Of a stretch of 64,000 nucleotides of DNA, positions 1 to 11,980 are shown piece after piece. The DNA lies in the NCBI RefSeq assembly GCF_905475395.1, contig NC_058342.1, positions 1,994,501-2,058,500 of the forward strand, given 5' to 3'. Below the pieces are notes generated by a model. The model did not search any database, was not told the origin of the DNA, and saw only the letters and a program-made list of their open reading frames with translations. The position numbers and the translations under genes are program-made. Source of the DNA: Chrysoperla carnea (Eukaryota > Arthropoda > Insecta > Neuroptera > Chrysopidae). Positions within the stretch are counted from its first letter, which is position 1, and each line of letters opens with the position of its first letter.

Positions 1-424
1 ATATTATTAACAATTGTATAGAGAATAAAAAAAAATATTACTTAGACATTATGTTTTTTTTTAATATATTTTTAATGGGTCGAAAGTACCCAAATTTGAG
101 ATTTTTCGAACCTTTAAAAATTCATATCTTTAAAAATATTAACTTTATCGTGAAAAGTCATAGGACCTTTTTTATTGGTATTTCAATAAAGAAAATAAAA
201 AAAATTTGTCCGGTTGAAAAATAACAATTCCTTGCAATTGTTTAAACAATTTCGGTTTAAACAATATGGCACCGGGTTGCGCCCTGGCAACGTGCATTTA
301 TATCATTAGGAGGGCAATTTGAAGAGGATCGCATAAAAAAATTGAGGTGGAATAGTTTCCGGTACTCAGGCGCCGATTCCTCCTACACTATAAGTAAAAT
401 TCTAGATATAAATACACAACTTCA
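1..424. other. AT-rich stretch, no gene seen
   Basis: I see no open frame with coding character and no recognisable repeat boundary here. A short GC-richer patch near 265-380 is not explained. Confidence 0.4.
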
Positions 425-1760
425 AAATGTTAAAGGCACAAAATTTTATATATATTTCGAACAGCTATATCTATGCGAAAAATCATCGAATTTGGAACTT
501 CAATTGCTCATTTGAAAAATTGTACTTTCTTGTTTTGAAATCTATTGTTCAAACAGTTTAATCATCGCTTTTTTTATTTGCTGCTTTGCACGGAGAGTTG
601 AAGTTTAGTTTTTAGAATAGTAGAAACGCACCAAATTTAAAAAAAATTCTGTTATAACAAATTATTTTACAACCCTCTCGAAACCTTTTTATTTTTCTTG
701 AAAATGAACTATACAAAATTCCCGTACGAGGTTTTTGGACCAAGTTTTCTAAGCAAAATTGATTTGAAATCCTGCATCATCTGATTCAATGAAATAATCA
801 TCATCGCATTGAAATTTTTAATTCTATTCGATAACTTAAAATGTCTTTTTTAAGCCCTTGCATATTGGTTTTTTTAAATTTTTACTACTTTTCGTTTTTA
901 AAACATGTCAAAAAATAGAATTTTTCCATATTTTTAGCACAAACATTAAACACAAACACAATACACACTATTCTAAAAACTTTAATAAAAAGTTCAAATT
1001 TGCTTGAAATGCGAATATCTTGGTTAAAAAAGATCGTACGGTAATTTTTATACCTCATTTTAAATTCAAATCATTTTGTAGGCTATTATAATACCATTTC
1101 AACTGCCAATACAAAGCGACGGGGGATAGTAAAAATTTTTGAGCAATATATTCGAAACCAGAAAGTGCAAATTTTCTAATTAGCATGATACAATTTAAGA
1201 GAACGTTTTTTTTTTATTAAATGGCAGTCAGGTGAAAAAACGCCTTAAGTATGGAAAAATTCTAGTTTTTGACATGTTTTAAAAACGGAAAGTGGAAGAG
1301 TGAACAAAATTTTTAACTAACAATTTGCAAGATCTTCAAAGATGACAGTTTAGGTTTTGGAAGGGTTTGGAAAATTTATGTGAGGTGAATATTTCAAATT
1401 ATACAGGACTTTAAATCCAGAAGTGCCAATTTTGTTTAGAAGAATATATTGGTCCAAAAAGCTCGTAAATGAATTGTTTTAGTTCATTTTCAAGAAAATA
1501 AACAAGCTTCGAATGGTCTTAATAAATTTGTTGTAAAATAACTTTTCAAATTTTAGTACGCATCTAAACTTCATATAAAGTTGAGGGATAATATTTCTCA
1601 CCCTTTCAACCATCCGTGCAAAGCGGCAAAGGGTGATTTTTTAGCAATAGATTCCAAAACAAGGCAGTTCAAGTTTTTAAATGAGCTATTGAGCTATTTA
1701 TAGCTGTTTGAAATTAAGATAAAATTTTCGCGCAAAAATTTTGTTCCTTCATACTTTTTG
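425..1760. repeat. Fold-back repeat family A, copy 1
   Basis: This is a long imperfect palindrome. The left arm (about 430-950) reads as the reverse complement of the right arm (about 1230-1755). Matching landmarks are AACAGCTAT near 465 against ATAGCTGTTT near 1705, GCTTTGCACGG near 585 against CCGTGCAAAGC near 1615, TTTTGGACCAA near 733 against TTGGTCCAAAA near 1450, and AAAACATGTCAAAAA near 900 against TTTTTGACATGTTTTAAAA near 1266. No coding capacity is visible. A second copy lies at 11110-11980. It is most likely a non-autonomous fold-back DNA element. Confidence 0.7.
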
Positions 1761-1793
1761 ACACTTTAGTATGTTCATGAAAAAATAATAACA

Positions 1794-2325
1794 ATTTTCA
1801 TTTAGTATTTTCATTGGATCGAGTTATACACAATATTTTTAATAATAATAATAATAATAAGTAATAAGATCACATAAAACTATATTTTTAATATTTACTA
1901 TATTTATATTGGAATGTGTAAAAAACAAATTTCATGTTCATACAAGCGCAATATTTTGTTGTCAATAAAATAATTGTGTACATTTACAATTGAAAAAAGA
2001 AAAAAAAAAAACATTACAGAGGGGATAGATAATATTTATTTTTTTGTGAGTGTATGTTATTAAATTGATATTAGGATCGCTTATAATTGTTTTTTATACC
2101 CACAAAAAAATATTATCAATCCTCTCTCTTATTTTGTTTTTTCAATAGTAAATTTATACAATGTTTCTATTGACAACAAAATATTGAGCTTGTATGAACA
2201 TGAAATTTGTTTTTTACACATTCCATAGTATTAAAAATATAGTTTTATGTTTTCTTATTATTATTGTTATTAAAAATATTGTGTACAACTCAATCCAATG
2301 AAAATACTAAATAAAAATTGCTTTT
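1794..2325. repeat. Near-perfect palindromic MITE
   Basis: Two arms of about 240 bp face each other around a short centre near 2050-2095. The left arm carries TTTAGTATTTTCATTGGATC and later GAATGTGTAAAAAACAAATT. The right arm carries their complements (AATTTGTTTTTTACACATTC, then CAATCCAATGAAAATACTAA). Arm identity is high apart from an ATA/AAT microsatellite difference, so the insertion is probably young. No ORF is present. Confidence 0.8.
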
Positions 2326-2933
2326 TAAACTGACTCCTCCTTAAGAAACGCCTTGGACTGGCTATGTTGATTTACCCTGTTTACACTGAGTAAATTGTGA
2401 ATTAAATGTGTTCTTAATATATTGCATTAATTTCACATTGTTTAAGGATGTAGAAGAAAAAATCCAAGTGTCTCCGTCCATATAAGGGATTTAAGAGCAG
2501 GGCAGATTTAGGGTTGAAATTATATTTATCTTTTTTTCAACTTGGATGACGAATTTTGTTATAACTTCATGACGATGTAGACGAAAAATAATAATAAAAT
2601 TTTTCGATATGTGCCTTGGTTTTATTATTATCGAAAGCTGAATAATTAAAAAAAAAAATCGATATTTTGAAAATTATGCAAGATGTCGAAAAATTGTATT
2701 CTTACATTTCGTCTTATATCGTCAAGTTATAATTTAATTAGCATCAAAATAGAAAATATATATTTTTTAAATTTGTGGCCCTATTACCGTGCTCATACAT
2801 CATTAAAATTGAACCCGTCACTGTATAAGAGTGAACTCTGCCAAGTTAACTGCCTTCATACAGTTATATGTACAGTATTACAGAACTCAATCCAATAAAC
2901 TATACTCGTAGAGTAAACTATGATCGTGGTCAT
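2326..2933. other. Unassigned AT-rich spacer
   Basis: There is no convincing gene here. The small open frame near 2683-2898 has no recognisable motif and amino-acid use typical of random AT-rich DNA. Confidence 0.4.
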
Positions 2934-4003
2934 TTTGTTAAAATATATCCCCTTCAGGACCTTTAATAAAAATATTTAGCTAGATTATAAAATTATTATT
3001 TATTAGTTAGACCGGTTTCGATTGCTTTGGCAATCCTCTTCAGTAGCATTACTTAAAACTATAAAAATTAAAATTAAAAATATATTACCAAGGTACGAAA
3101 AAACCGCAACGCCCTAAAACAAATAGTAGAATATTACCCTTTAAATTAAAATAAAATTATTTACCAGAATATGATACGAATAAAATAAATATTTATGTTA
3201 CACTCTCTAAAGCAATAAAACTGCCTGCCTTCACCTGAAACACAATAAAATATTAAGTTTAAATCCTAAGACAGGATTATCGTTGTGAATATATAGAAAA
3301 ACAAATTAAGGGATTAAGCCTGAAAATAAATGATTAATTTAAAATAATAAGCCAAATTTTAAATATTAAATAACAACCAGAAATCGAAAAATTAAAGAAA
3401 AAATTGATTACCAAAAACTTAAAAAATTTATCCTCAGTGTACCTAAAACAGAATAAATAATTTAAAAAATAACAAAATACTGTAACAGACAAAATAAATT
3501 ATATGCAATGGAAAGAAGCAAAAAATAGGAAAATATCTAACATACGATAAAATAAAAATAGACTTTACCAAATGAAGATCTGGAAAAGAAGAAAAATTTA
3601 ATTAGTGTACCTGAAACAGAATAAATAATTATAATTAAAAAATCCTGCAACAAACAAAAATCAAATAAAATAAAAATAAGAAAAATTCGAAAAATAAAAT
3701 AAAAAATAGAAAAGAGAATTAATAAAAGAAAATTGAATAATTATTACCAAATGGAGATCTGAAACAGAAGAAATTTTTAATTAGTGTACCTAAAACAGAA
3801 TAAAAATAAATTAAATCATAAAATGAAAATTAATTTTAATTTTATTATTTATTTTCTTTATATTTTTCAAGTTTTTTGGCTTTATAATTTTGCTTACTTC
3901 CATTTAATTTTATTATTTATTTTATTGTTATTCTGTTTGAATAATTTTATAATCCAGCTAAATATTTTTATTGTGGGTCCTGAAGGGGGTATATTTTAAC
4001 AAA
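2934..4003. mobile_element. TIR element with internal tandem repeats
   Basis: The ends are inverted repeats of 28 bp (2934-2961 and 3976-4003), sharing TTTGTTAAAATATA followed by CCCCTTCAGGACC with one mismatch. Inside, a motif GTGTACCTRAAACAGAATAA recurs at 3437, 3605 and 3784, giving a degenerate tandem unit of about 170-180 bp. Near the left end a GACCGGTTTCG motif precedes a perfect 6-bp-stem hairpin, GATTGCTTTGGCAATC (3020-3035). No transposase frame is visible, so this is a non-autonomous element. Confidence 0.65.
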
Positions 4004-4059
4004 GTGCATAATACAGCCCACAGAAATGCTCATCTAAATTTGAATAATATGATCTTGTT

Positions 4060-5425
4060 ATTATTATTATGAATTATTTTAGACGAACAAAGTGTAAAAT
4101 GAGGAATGTTTTTTGTATTTCAACCAATTGGATCAGTTTTTTTTTTTTTAATGTTCTGGAAGATGCATAGATTAAAAATTACATCTAATTTGATGCGGCT
4201 AAAAGTTTTGGCCATTGCTATGGGCCAAATAAACCAACTATTGGAATCCCTATCTGGGATGATTTTTGAAAATTTTAAAACTTAAAAAATATTCAACAAA
4301 ATAAGCCAAAAAAGTATACTCGGAAGCTTTTGGGGTCGCTGATCAAGATTTTGAAGCCAGAATTCCGACAGACTCCCCCTTCCTGGGGTAATTCACCCCC
4401 GTAGGTACAAAACAGCAAGATTATGTAAATATTCAACAAAATAAGTAGGAAAAGTACACCCAGAAGTTTTAAGGGTCTTTGATCACGATTCCAGAATTCT
4501 AATATACTAACGCCTCATGAGGCAATTCACCCCCTACTGATCCAAACCAGTAGGGAGTCAGAATTTCTCTGCTGGTCCAAAACAGAAATATTCTGCAAAT
4601 ATTAAATAAAATTTTCCAAAATAAAATACAATAAATTTGGTTCTGAAAATATTCAATAAAATTAACCTCTCTCTGGCATAATTCATAATTTTCGAATATT
4701 TACAGTTGCTGTTTTGAACTAGAGAGGCAAATTGCCGCAGTAGAGGGGGTGTGCACGACAGTTCTGACTTCGGAACTACGATTTTCGACCTCAAAAACTT
4801 CTAGGAAACTTTTTGGCCCCTTTTGTTGAAAATCTACGGAATATTGCTGTTTTGGACCAGTATTACTCTCTACATGGGGTTAGTAAATCGAAATTCTGAA
4901 TCAGAGTTCTTCAGCACCGTGATCAGCAACTTCTTTGAATATTTACAGAATATTGTTGCGTTGGGCCAGCGGTGGGGGCTGCCCCCTTCTGAATTGCCTC
5001 AGAAGGGGGCAGTATATCCACATCCTAACAAATCGTGATCAGCGACCCCAAAAAGCCCCGAGTGTACTTTTCTGGTCTATTTTGGTACATTTTCTCAGAA
5101 TATTGCTATTTTGGACCAGCGGAGCGAATTACCCCAGGTGGGTGGAGTAAATCGAAATTCTGATTTCTGAATAGTGATAAGCGACCTCGAAAACTACAGA
5201 GTATACGTCTTTGGCCCATATTGTTGAAAATTTTAAGTTTTAAAATTTTAAAAAATCAGCTCAGAAATGAATTTTAGAAACTGGTCTATTTGGCCTATAG
5301 GAATGGCCAAACTTTTTAACGTCACTAAGTTAGATGTAAATTTGGATATATGCCCCTTCCTTTACATTAAAAGAAATTGATCCGACAGGCCGCGGTATAA
5401 AAAAATTAGCTTTCAAACGCTAAAA
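4060..5425. repeat. Fold-back repeat family B, copy 1
   Basis: The sequence is a long inverted repeat centred near 4800. AAAGTTTTGGCCATTGCTAT near 4202 is mirrored by GAATGGCCAAACTTTT near 5302. TTACATCTAATTTGATG near 4180 is mirrored by CTAAGTTAGATGTAAA near 5325. Each arm is built of diverged units of roughly 170 bp containing 'GGTCCAAAACAG' and 'GGGGTCGCTGATCA' phrases. No ORF is recognised. A partial copy of the outer arm lies at 48870-49110. Confidence 0.7.
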
Positions 5426-5980
5426 TGACGCGACTAGTTACTTGGTTTAATATATCAGTGTTTGATGGGACAAGCTACTTGGTTTAATACACAACAAGTA
5501 GTCATTTGTTAGTTTCTAGTCAGACAGAAATTTGCTACCAATGATATTTTTTATTTAATTTATCAGCAAAATTTAGAAGAAAACAATATTTCATTTATTT
5601 TCTTTTAAAACATTAAAAATAATACTAGAATTTAGCCTATATGTTATTTAAAATCAGTAATTGAGCTACAGTGCCTTTCATTAATATGAATTTGCGATTG
5701 TGATGTTTGCGAATGATGGCAGTATAAATGATGTATACAAATGGTACCTTAACTTGTCAATTAAGATCTTATGCATTTATAATGATTATTAAGATTTTGC
5801 AAAATAAGCATGATCTTACTTTCAAAGAAATCGTAGTCTAAAAGATTCAAAAGAATGGCACCCAAATAATATTATTAGTCAACATTGCTTAAAAAAAAAT
5901 TACAAAATTTAAAAATAGTTTGCAAATTTTAGAAATGGAATCAACAATCAAATATAATATGTGCTCCTTATTTTTTGTAG
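5426..5980. other. Spacer or upstream intron of the next gene
   Basis: There is no coding frame. It contains a short imperfect duplication of 'CTACTTGGTTTAATA' near 5440-5495. It ends in a usable splice acceptor, TTATTTTTTGTAG, at 5968-5980, so at least its 3' part is probably intron. Confidence 0.4.
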
Positions 5981-6133
5981 CTAAACGACCGCCTGTAGAA
6001 GAAACAGCAAGCTTTTTGCAGTCATTACTTGCAAGTCATGGTCCCAATTATTTAGAAAAATTGTTCGGTAGTAAGGCAAGAGATGCATTAGCACCCTTAG
6101 GAGGTTCGGAAAAAGTAGCTATTGCGCTTTCAG
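5981..6133 (+). CDS. Penultimate coding exon, prohormone-4/IDLSRF-like precursor C-terminal region (probable)
   Basis: The exon is bounded by the acceptor TTTTTTGTAG at 5980 and the donor CAG/GTAAAT at 6134. It enters with two bases of a codon and leaves with one. It encodes (A)KRPPVEETASFLQSLL..., ending ...GGSEKVAIALS, and splices in frame to 7139. It opens at a Lys-Arg dibasic site, as expected if prohormone cleavage releases the downstream polypeptide. From memory of the insect prohormone-4 (IDLSRF-like) family, which has a signal peptide, an IDLSRF-type peptide, KR, an LDL-receptor class A domain, KR and a conserved C-terminal region, this matches the C-terminal part; I could not check this by search. 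The entry phase is also what a phase-1/phase-1 LDLa exon upstream would need. I found no LDLa exon in the window. Confidence 0.65.
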
Positions 6134-6289
6134 GTAAATATTAGAAACATTTTATTTGAATAAACGCACAATAAAGTATGTTTTGTTACATTTTATGAAA
6201 ATAGCGAGTTATTTTCCAAAATTTCAGTTTTTAATAAAACTATTGTTGAATTCTTTAATACGATATTGTACTTTTTTCTGATAATATGC

Positions 6290-6985
6290 ACGATCTACAA
6301 ACAATGCTTGTAGATCGTGAACCAATTTTCATATCGCAGTAAGCTCGTAGAACTAAAAATAATGTTCAGAAAACCAAATTGATATCAAATGAGCATGAAG
6401 ACAATAAGCGAGTAAACAGTTTTAAATACGGCGGAAAGATAGTCTCGTTCCAGGATCAGATTTTGGTCCCTAAAAGAAATTTGCTAAAGTTAATTAAATA
6501 TCGCTTAAAAAAGAAAAGCTTGGGATGCGTGCATCCTTCCGATCTTAACTTATGGCATTCAAACATCTGCTCTGACCATTGAAAATTACAAAAAATTAAG
6601 AACTTGGCAGAGAAGTATGGAAAGGTCTATACCTAGCCACAAACTTACTGACATGATTACATCTAACACTATTTGATCAATAACAAAGATCAAAGATTTA
6701 ACTGTCAGTATTAAAAAATTGAAATGGAAATGGTGTCCGGACATGTTAACAGACTAAAAGATGATAGATGGACGAACAGATGAACTTCATGGGTACCATT
6801 AAATTTCAAACGCGAAAGGGGCCGACCACCATCAAGGTGGAGGGATCAGATTGATGGTTTTGCAAATGGTCAGTAGACTAGAAAAGCTGTTAATAGAGAA
6901 TTTTGGAATATACTGGGGGAGTCCTTTTTGTTTCATGCTGAAATTAAGACAAAATTTAAAGAAACACTCGGTGCATATTTTTTGA
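6290..6985 (+). pseudogene. RTE-type retrotransposon C-terminal fragment inside an intron
   Basis: This decayed fragment lies in the intron between 6133 and 7139. Across frames it translates to pieces typical of the C-terminal part of RTE-like ORF2: FKYGGKIVSFQDQ (about 6421), TIENYKKLRTWQRSMERS (about 6573), IKKLKWKW (about 6713), then an RGRPPSRWRDQI-type block (about 6820) and NREFWNILGESF (about 6893). Several stops and frameshifts break it. The endonuclease and the RT core are absent. It differs from the RTE copies at 27 kb and 52-60 kb. Confidence 0.7.
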
Positions 6986-7138
6986 AACCTTAGATCAACC
7001 TATAAACAATCTTATACATTTCCTAGAGTAGCAACTGTTACGACAACTGATTTTTAATCGTTCTCTTTAACCTAACATACTCTATATATTTTGTTAATTT
7101 AATTATATGCAAATAAATTTTTTTATTTATTTTTTTAG

Positions 7139-7332
7139 AATCACAAACTATTGAAGATTTTGGAGCTGCGTTACATTTAATGCGATCTGACTTGGAACAT
7201 TTACGGTCTGTTTTTATGGCTGTTGAGAATGGTGATTTAGGAATGTTAAAATCATTGGGTATCAAAGATTCGGAACTTGGTGATGTAAAATTCTTTTTAG
7301 AAAAACTAGTAAACACGGGATTTCTAGATTGA
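7139..7332 (+). CDS. Terminal coding exon, prohormone-4/IDLSRF-like precursor C-terminus (probable)
   Basis: The exon follows a strong polypyrimidine acceptor (TTATTTTTTTAG at 7138) and completes the split codon from 6133. It encodes ESQTIEDFGAALHLMRSDLE and continues to ...VKFFLEKLVNTGFLD, ending at TGA 7330-7332. The region is helical and acidic/hydrophobic, without cysteines or membrane segments. The composition is clearly coding compared with the flanking DNA, and splicing keeps one uninterrupted frame across both exons. Family assignment is as for the preceding exon, by recall and by fit of phase and dibasic site. The alternative is an unrelated conserved insect protein of unknown function. 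Confidence 0.65.
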
Positions 7333-10305
7333 ACTATTTTGCAAAGGGTACTTATTTATTTTGCTCATCCAAAAAAAAATTCTCATGTCCAAACAATACC
7401 AACATATTACTTATATTTACCTGCTAATTATATAGAGTAACTTATTTCAAATGAAAAGATAAAAGGCAAAAAAAAAAAAAAAAATGTCGCACGCTAATTA
7501 AACAAAATATTATTTTCATAAAAACAAAAGTTTTTACCAAGACAAGGATCCGATGAGTAGGTAATGAATTCACTTAAAACATGGTTTAAATATAAATTGA
7601 ATTTATTTTAGTCTTGATTTTCCAAATTTCCTATGAAAACAAGTTCCTTGTAAAAACATTAATTGACTAGTTAAACAAAAGAGAAGAAGAAGTTGTTAAG
7701 CAAAATTTTTAATCAGATTTGAAAAAACTAGCAAAAAGAAAATTTTCTAACTTTTTGAAACTGTTAATAATAAATATATTGTTGATATCTAAAGTTTAAA
7801 TATTTGAAAAAGAAGGAGAAATAAGAATCGGTATGAATCAGTTATGCCATCATAAGCTTATAATATGCATATTTCTTATTGTATGTCTAAACAAAGAAAC
7901 AATTATTCATAAAGAAACAATTATTCATGCCGCATATGGTAGCCAAACAAAATAATATCCACATGTAAATGGATACCTTTCATTAAAAGAATGTGCACTT
8001 TTAACGAAATTTCAATTGCAAGTTAATCGTTTTTATAGCAAATATGTGGTAATTATCGTTAAAAAATTGTTTATATGATACAAACAATAAATTGAAGTTA
8101 GTTTTTTTTATTACTGAATAGTGATTGACTAGTCAATACGTTAGGAAGTTCTATTTTGTTCGCAGCTAATAAAATTTTATAATAAATATTTCGAGAGTAG
8201 TGCAACGAACATTAATAAGACTAGAGTGCTAAAGATTCCTCCGCACGTAATCATTTGTCAACCATCAATCAGGAAGTGAAAGATTATTTAAATCAATTAT
8301 ACATGTATTTGCAACAGAGTTCCTTAATAATCTAAATATTTGATTTCGAACTTTGATCCTTTTTATTTAAGAAATGCAAAAATTATCTTCAAAATATATG
8401 ACTTGTAGAAACAAGCCAAACTTAGAGCAATTTAAAAAAAAAACCATAGTTTGGATTAGCTCGATTTATATCTAAATCATTTGGCGAAATAGAATTTACA
8501 AATTTGATATACCTATTTAATATATTTTTCTATTTATAAAATAAAAACAGTAAATAATGATTTTGGTTAATATAAAATTTAAATATTTTTCATTTACTAT
8601 ACTCGGTTAGAAAAAGAGGGGAACATTTCAAACAAAAAAGTGTACACTTATATTACAAATAATAAAACTAATGTATAATATAACAAATATTTTAGTTCAA
8701 AAGAGTAACTTAAATATTTTTATATCTGTTATGAAACATAATATAATATTTATAATCTAGAATCTAGCTATGGTTCTGTGGATATTTTACGTGTCGAGAT
8801 TTATTCTTCAAAGATGTCTAAAACGTAGGTACCTACCATAAGGACTATTTTCAAGTTGATTGTCAAGTTGTGCTTTTGTAAATTTAAGGTCTATAGCGCT
8901 ATCAAAACGGTTGCTAACGTAAAAATTTAAAGAAACACATATTGTTAAATTTGATTTTCCAAACTATTTCAATGTTTGAAAGCTTTTGCTTGTATATACT
9001 TTTTTGTAATTTCAAAATTGCATCTTAGACTGCTGAATTTTTCACAAGAATTTATTACTTATGTAGTATTGCGATTTTCGTTGAAAAATATCTTTTATCG
9101 ACTTTTATGTAAAAATATGATGTCATAGTACCAAGTTACAATTAGTTAGAATTTAAAAAATGCAAAGAATGAGGCTATTTATGCCATATTTCTATTTAAA
9201 ATTCCTAAGTTACACCGTTTTAAATATTCACTTGTTCTCCAAAAGTCAAAATAATGCCACATTGTTTAATGTTTTTAAAATAAGGTATACAAATTCTCAA
9301 AAAATTGTCTAGTTTTCAGAGCTCGAATTACCCATTACTCGTTCTTTGGCACAAAAAAACGCTAGAGCTTACAAACAATGAAAAAAAACTTTAATTAAGA
9401 GCGAACTTAGATTGCTTTTAAAATTTGGATGAAGACAAATTTTCCATTTGCGAAAGTGTGTATAGAACCAGGTTTAGATTCAGGACTATTAGTCATAAAA
9501 AACGTCCAAATACCAGGCAATCAAGTAATGCACTAGCCAAGAAAGTGGTCTTTCTGTAACAGTTCTTATGAAAAGAATCAAATTAATTAACCAATTTCGA
9601 ACAATTTTATAGTATTTATATTTATTAAGAGGAACATGAATTGTACCCCTATATTCTGACCAGGCATACAAATTTTGTTGAAAATGTTATTAACCAATAA
9701 ACGACGACGACGATCGTACATCACCCATATTAATTTTAAATGGTGATTATCGTGCCTAACGAACGTAATTTAACAAAACGAATGAATATTTACAACTTGA
9801 AATGAGCATATTTATCATTCAAAGTGTAAAATATGTGCAATGAGACTTATACAAAACATATCATATTGAGCCCAATGCTTTCAAAATGATGAAAGGCTTT
9901 ATTCATAAACAACTAAATATTATACATATCAATATCAGATTGACGGCAAATGGGCATTATATCCATTTTATTATATTATATTGTATAGTTTAAAATAATA
10001 TGATTCATATATACATTATTTATCTATGGGAGCGAGTATTTTTTATTTTATTATTATATAATATTATAATATACTTTATAGATTTATTATATTATTTATT
10101 ATATACGATTCATGTAATTATATATAAACAAGGGTTCCAATAAATAAAATTCTACAAAATTATATTTTTTCAGACTTTCGTTTATTCATACACAGAAAAA
10201 AAAATTGAATTAAATCAAGTAAATATTACTAGAAAAAGAAAATTAAAACGCAAAAAATATTAGTCTCATATTTCTGTACGTAAGTAATAGGTGAAACTAA
10301 TTCTT
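7333..10305. other. AT-rich 3' flank, no gene recognised
   Basis: This is presumably the 3' UTR and intergenic DNA of the preceding gene. Several AATAAA motifs occur (for example near 8086), but I cannot choose a polyadenylation site. The part from about 9960 to 10135 is low-complexity ATTATA sequence. No retroelement frames are seen. Confidence 0.4.
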
Positions 10306-10973
10306 ATACAGTGTACCGCATTTAAGATGAAGCTCATATTTTCGTTATTTTCGGGTATTTCTTAAAATACTTAATCAAAATCAAAACTTTAAACTCAGCC
10401 TCTTACAAATGGACAAATAGGGCTGATTTTTAACATTTTGCCTACCGTCAGAGATGGTTAGAAATATCGAAAAAAATCTATTTGAAAAAGTTGCTTAGAA
10501 TATTTTTTTAATTCCATATATCGATTTCCGTGACAAAATTCGTAATTTTATTTTTTTCATTATTTTGGGTCTTAACTTAAAATTATACCAAATTTATTTG
10601 AATACATAGCACTCAAATTATCAATTTGAGTGTAATAAAAATGAGTGTGGATCATGAGTGTAATAATATTGAGTGTGGGCCAAAATAAAAAAATAAATAA
10701 AAAATGCGAATTATGTCATGAAAATCGGTGTATGGGTATAAACAAATATTGTAAGCAACTATTTCTTATAGTTTTTTTTCGATATTTCCAAAATATTAAG
10801 AGTCGATCCTGTTTATCAATTTGTAGTAGACAGAGTTTAAAGTTTTGATTTCGGTTACGTATCTCAAAAATGTGACCCATTACCGTGCATGACCGTGTAA
10901 AATTTCAAATCGATATTCCTATAAATAACGAAAATATGAGGGTATCTTCATCTTAAATACGACACACTGTATA
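10306..10973. mobile_element. Palindromic MITE with ATACAGTGT ends
   Basis: The left end, ATACAGTGTACCGCATTTAA, and the right end, TTAAATACGACACACTGTAT, are inverted copies. The match continues inward through AAGATGAAG and TCATATTTTCGTTAT. The centre (10600-10680) has several short GAGTGT repeats. The element is about 670 bp with no ORF of note. No obvious target duplication could be fixed by eye. Confidence 0.7.
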
Positions 10974-11109
10974 TAGTTTAGTTCATAAGCATCATCGATC
11001 CGCGATGCCGCTTGGTATGAATATTTTATGGGCACAAACAATTTTCAGTAGTGATGCCATAATAAGCTTAAACTTAAATTACTCAAGGTGTAAAAGCGTG
11101 GCTCATTGG

Positions 11110-11980
11110 GTAACGGGCTGCTGTAATATACTAACCCAAAGTATTAAAGGAAAATTTTTTTAACACGTAATTTTACCAAAATTTCAAATAGCTGTATCTC
11201 TGCGAAAAATTTTAGAATTTGAAACAACTATAGCTCGCTTGAAAACATGTATCTTCTAGTTTTGGCCACCCGAAAAAAGCATTGCAATTTTTCTGATATC
11301 ATTCGAAAACTTAAACTGCCTCCTTTAAAACCCTTGCATATTGTTTTGTAAAAAATTTTACCACTCTCTCAATTTTCGTTAAGAACAAGTGAAAAAACAG
11401 AATTTTTCCATATTTTCACAATACATTATTAATACACAAACACAATATACAGTATGAGTAAGTCAATTCAATGTACGCGTAGTATGTTTATTAAAAATTT
11501 AATAAAAACTTTTTGCTTTAAAAATTTGCTTGAAATGGAAATATCTTGTCCAAAAAACTCGTTCGGGATCTATTTATTGCTCATTTAAGAGAAAAAAAAA
11601 TTGTGTACGCTTTTACAATTCTCATCCTTTCAACTATCCATACAAAGCGGCAAGGGGTGGTGAAAATTTTTATGTAATATATTCCAAAACTAGAGAATAA
11701 AAGTTTTTTTAATAAGCATGATAAGATTTTAAATAACTGTTTTTTTATAAAATGGGGGCCAGGTTAAAAAACGGCTAAAATATGACAAAATCTGTTTTTT
11801 GACATGTTTTATAAACGAAAATTGGGAGAGTGGTCTTATTTGTTTACAAAACAATGTGCAAAGGGTTACAAGAAGGCAGTTACAGTTTTCGAATGATATC
11901 CGGAAACAAAAGTTATAAGGAGGTATAACTGTTCCAAATTCGATGATTTTTCGCAGAGATAATGCTGTTTGTTATTAGTT
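11110..11980. repeat. Fold-back repeat family A, copy 2
   Basis: The arms at about 11190-11430 and 11750-11975 are inverted copies: AGCTGTATCTCTGCGAAAAA near 11190 against TTTTTCGCAGAGATAATGCT near 11948. GATATCATTCGAAAACT near 11306 pairs with GTTTTCGAATGATATCC near 11885. The same internal phrases as in 425-1760 occur, such as CATACAAAGCGGCAA and AAAACATGTCAAAAA in one or other orientation, so this is a second, shorter member of that family. Confidence 0.7.
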
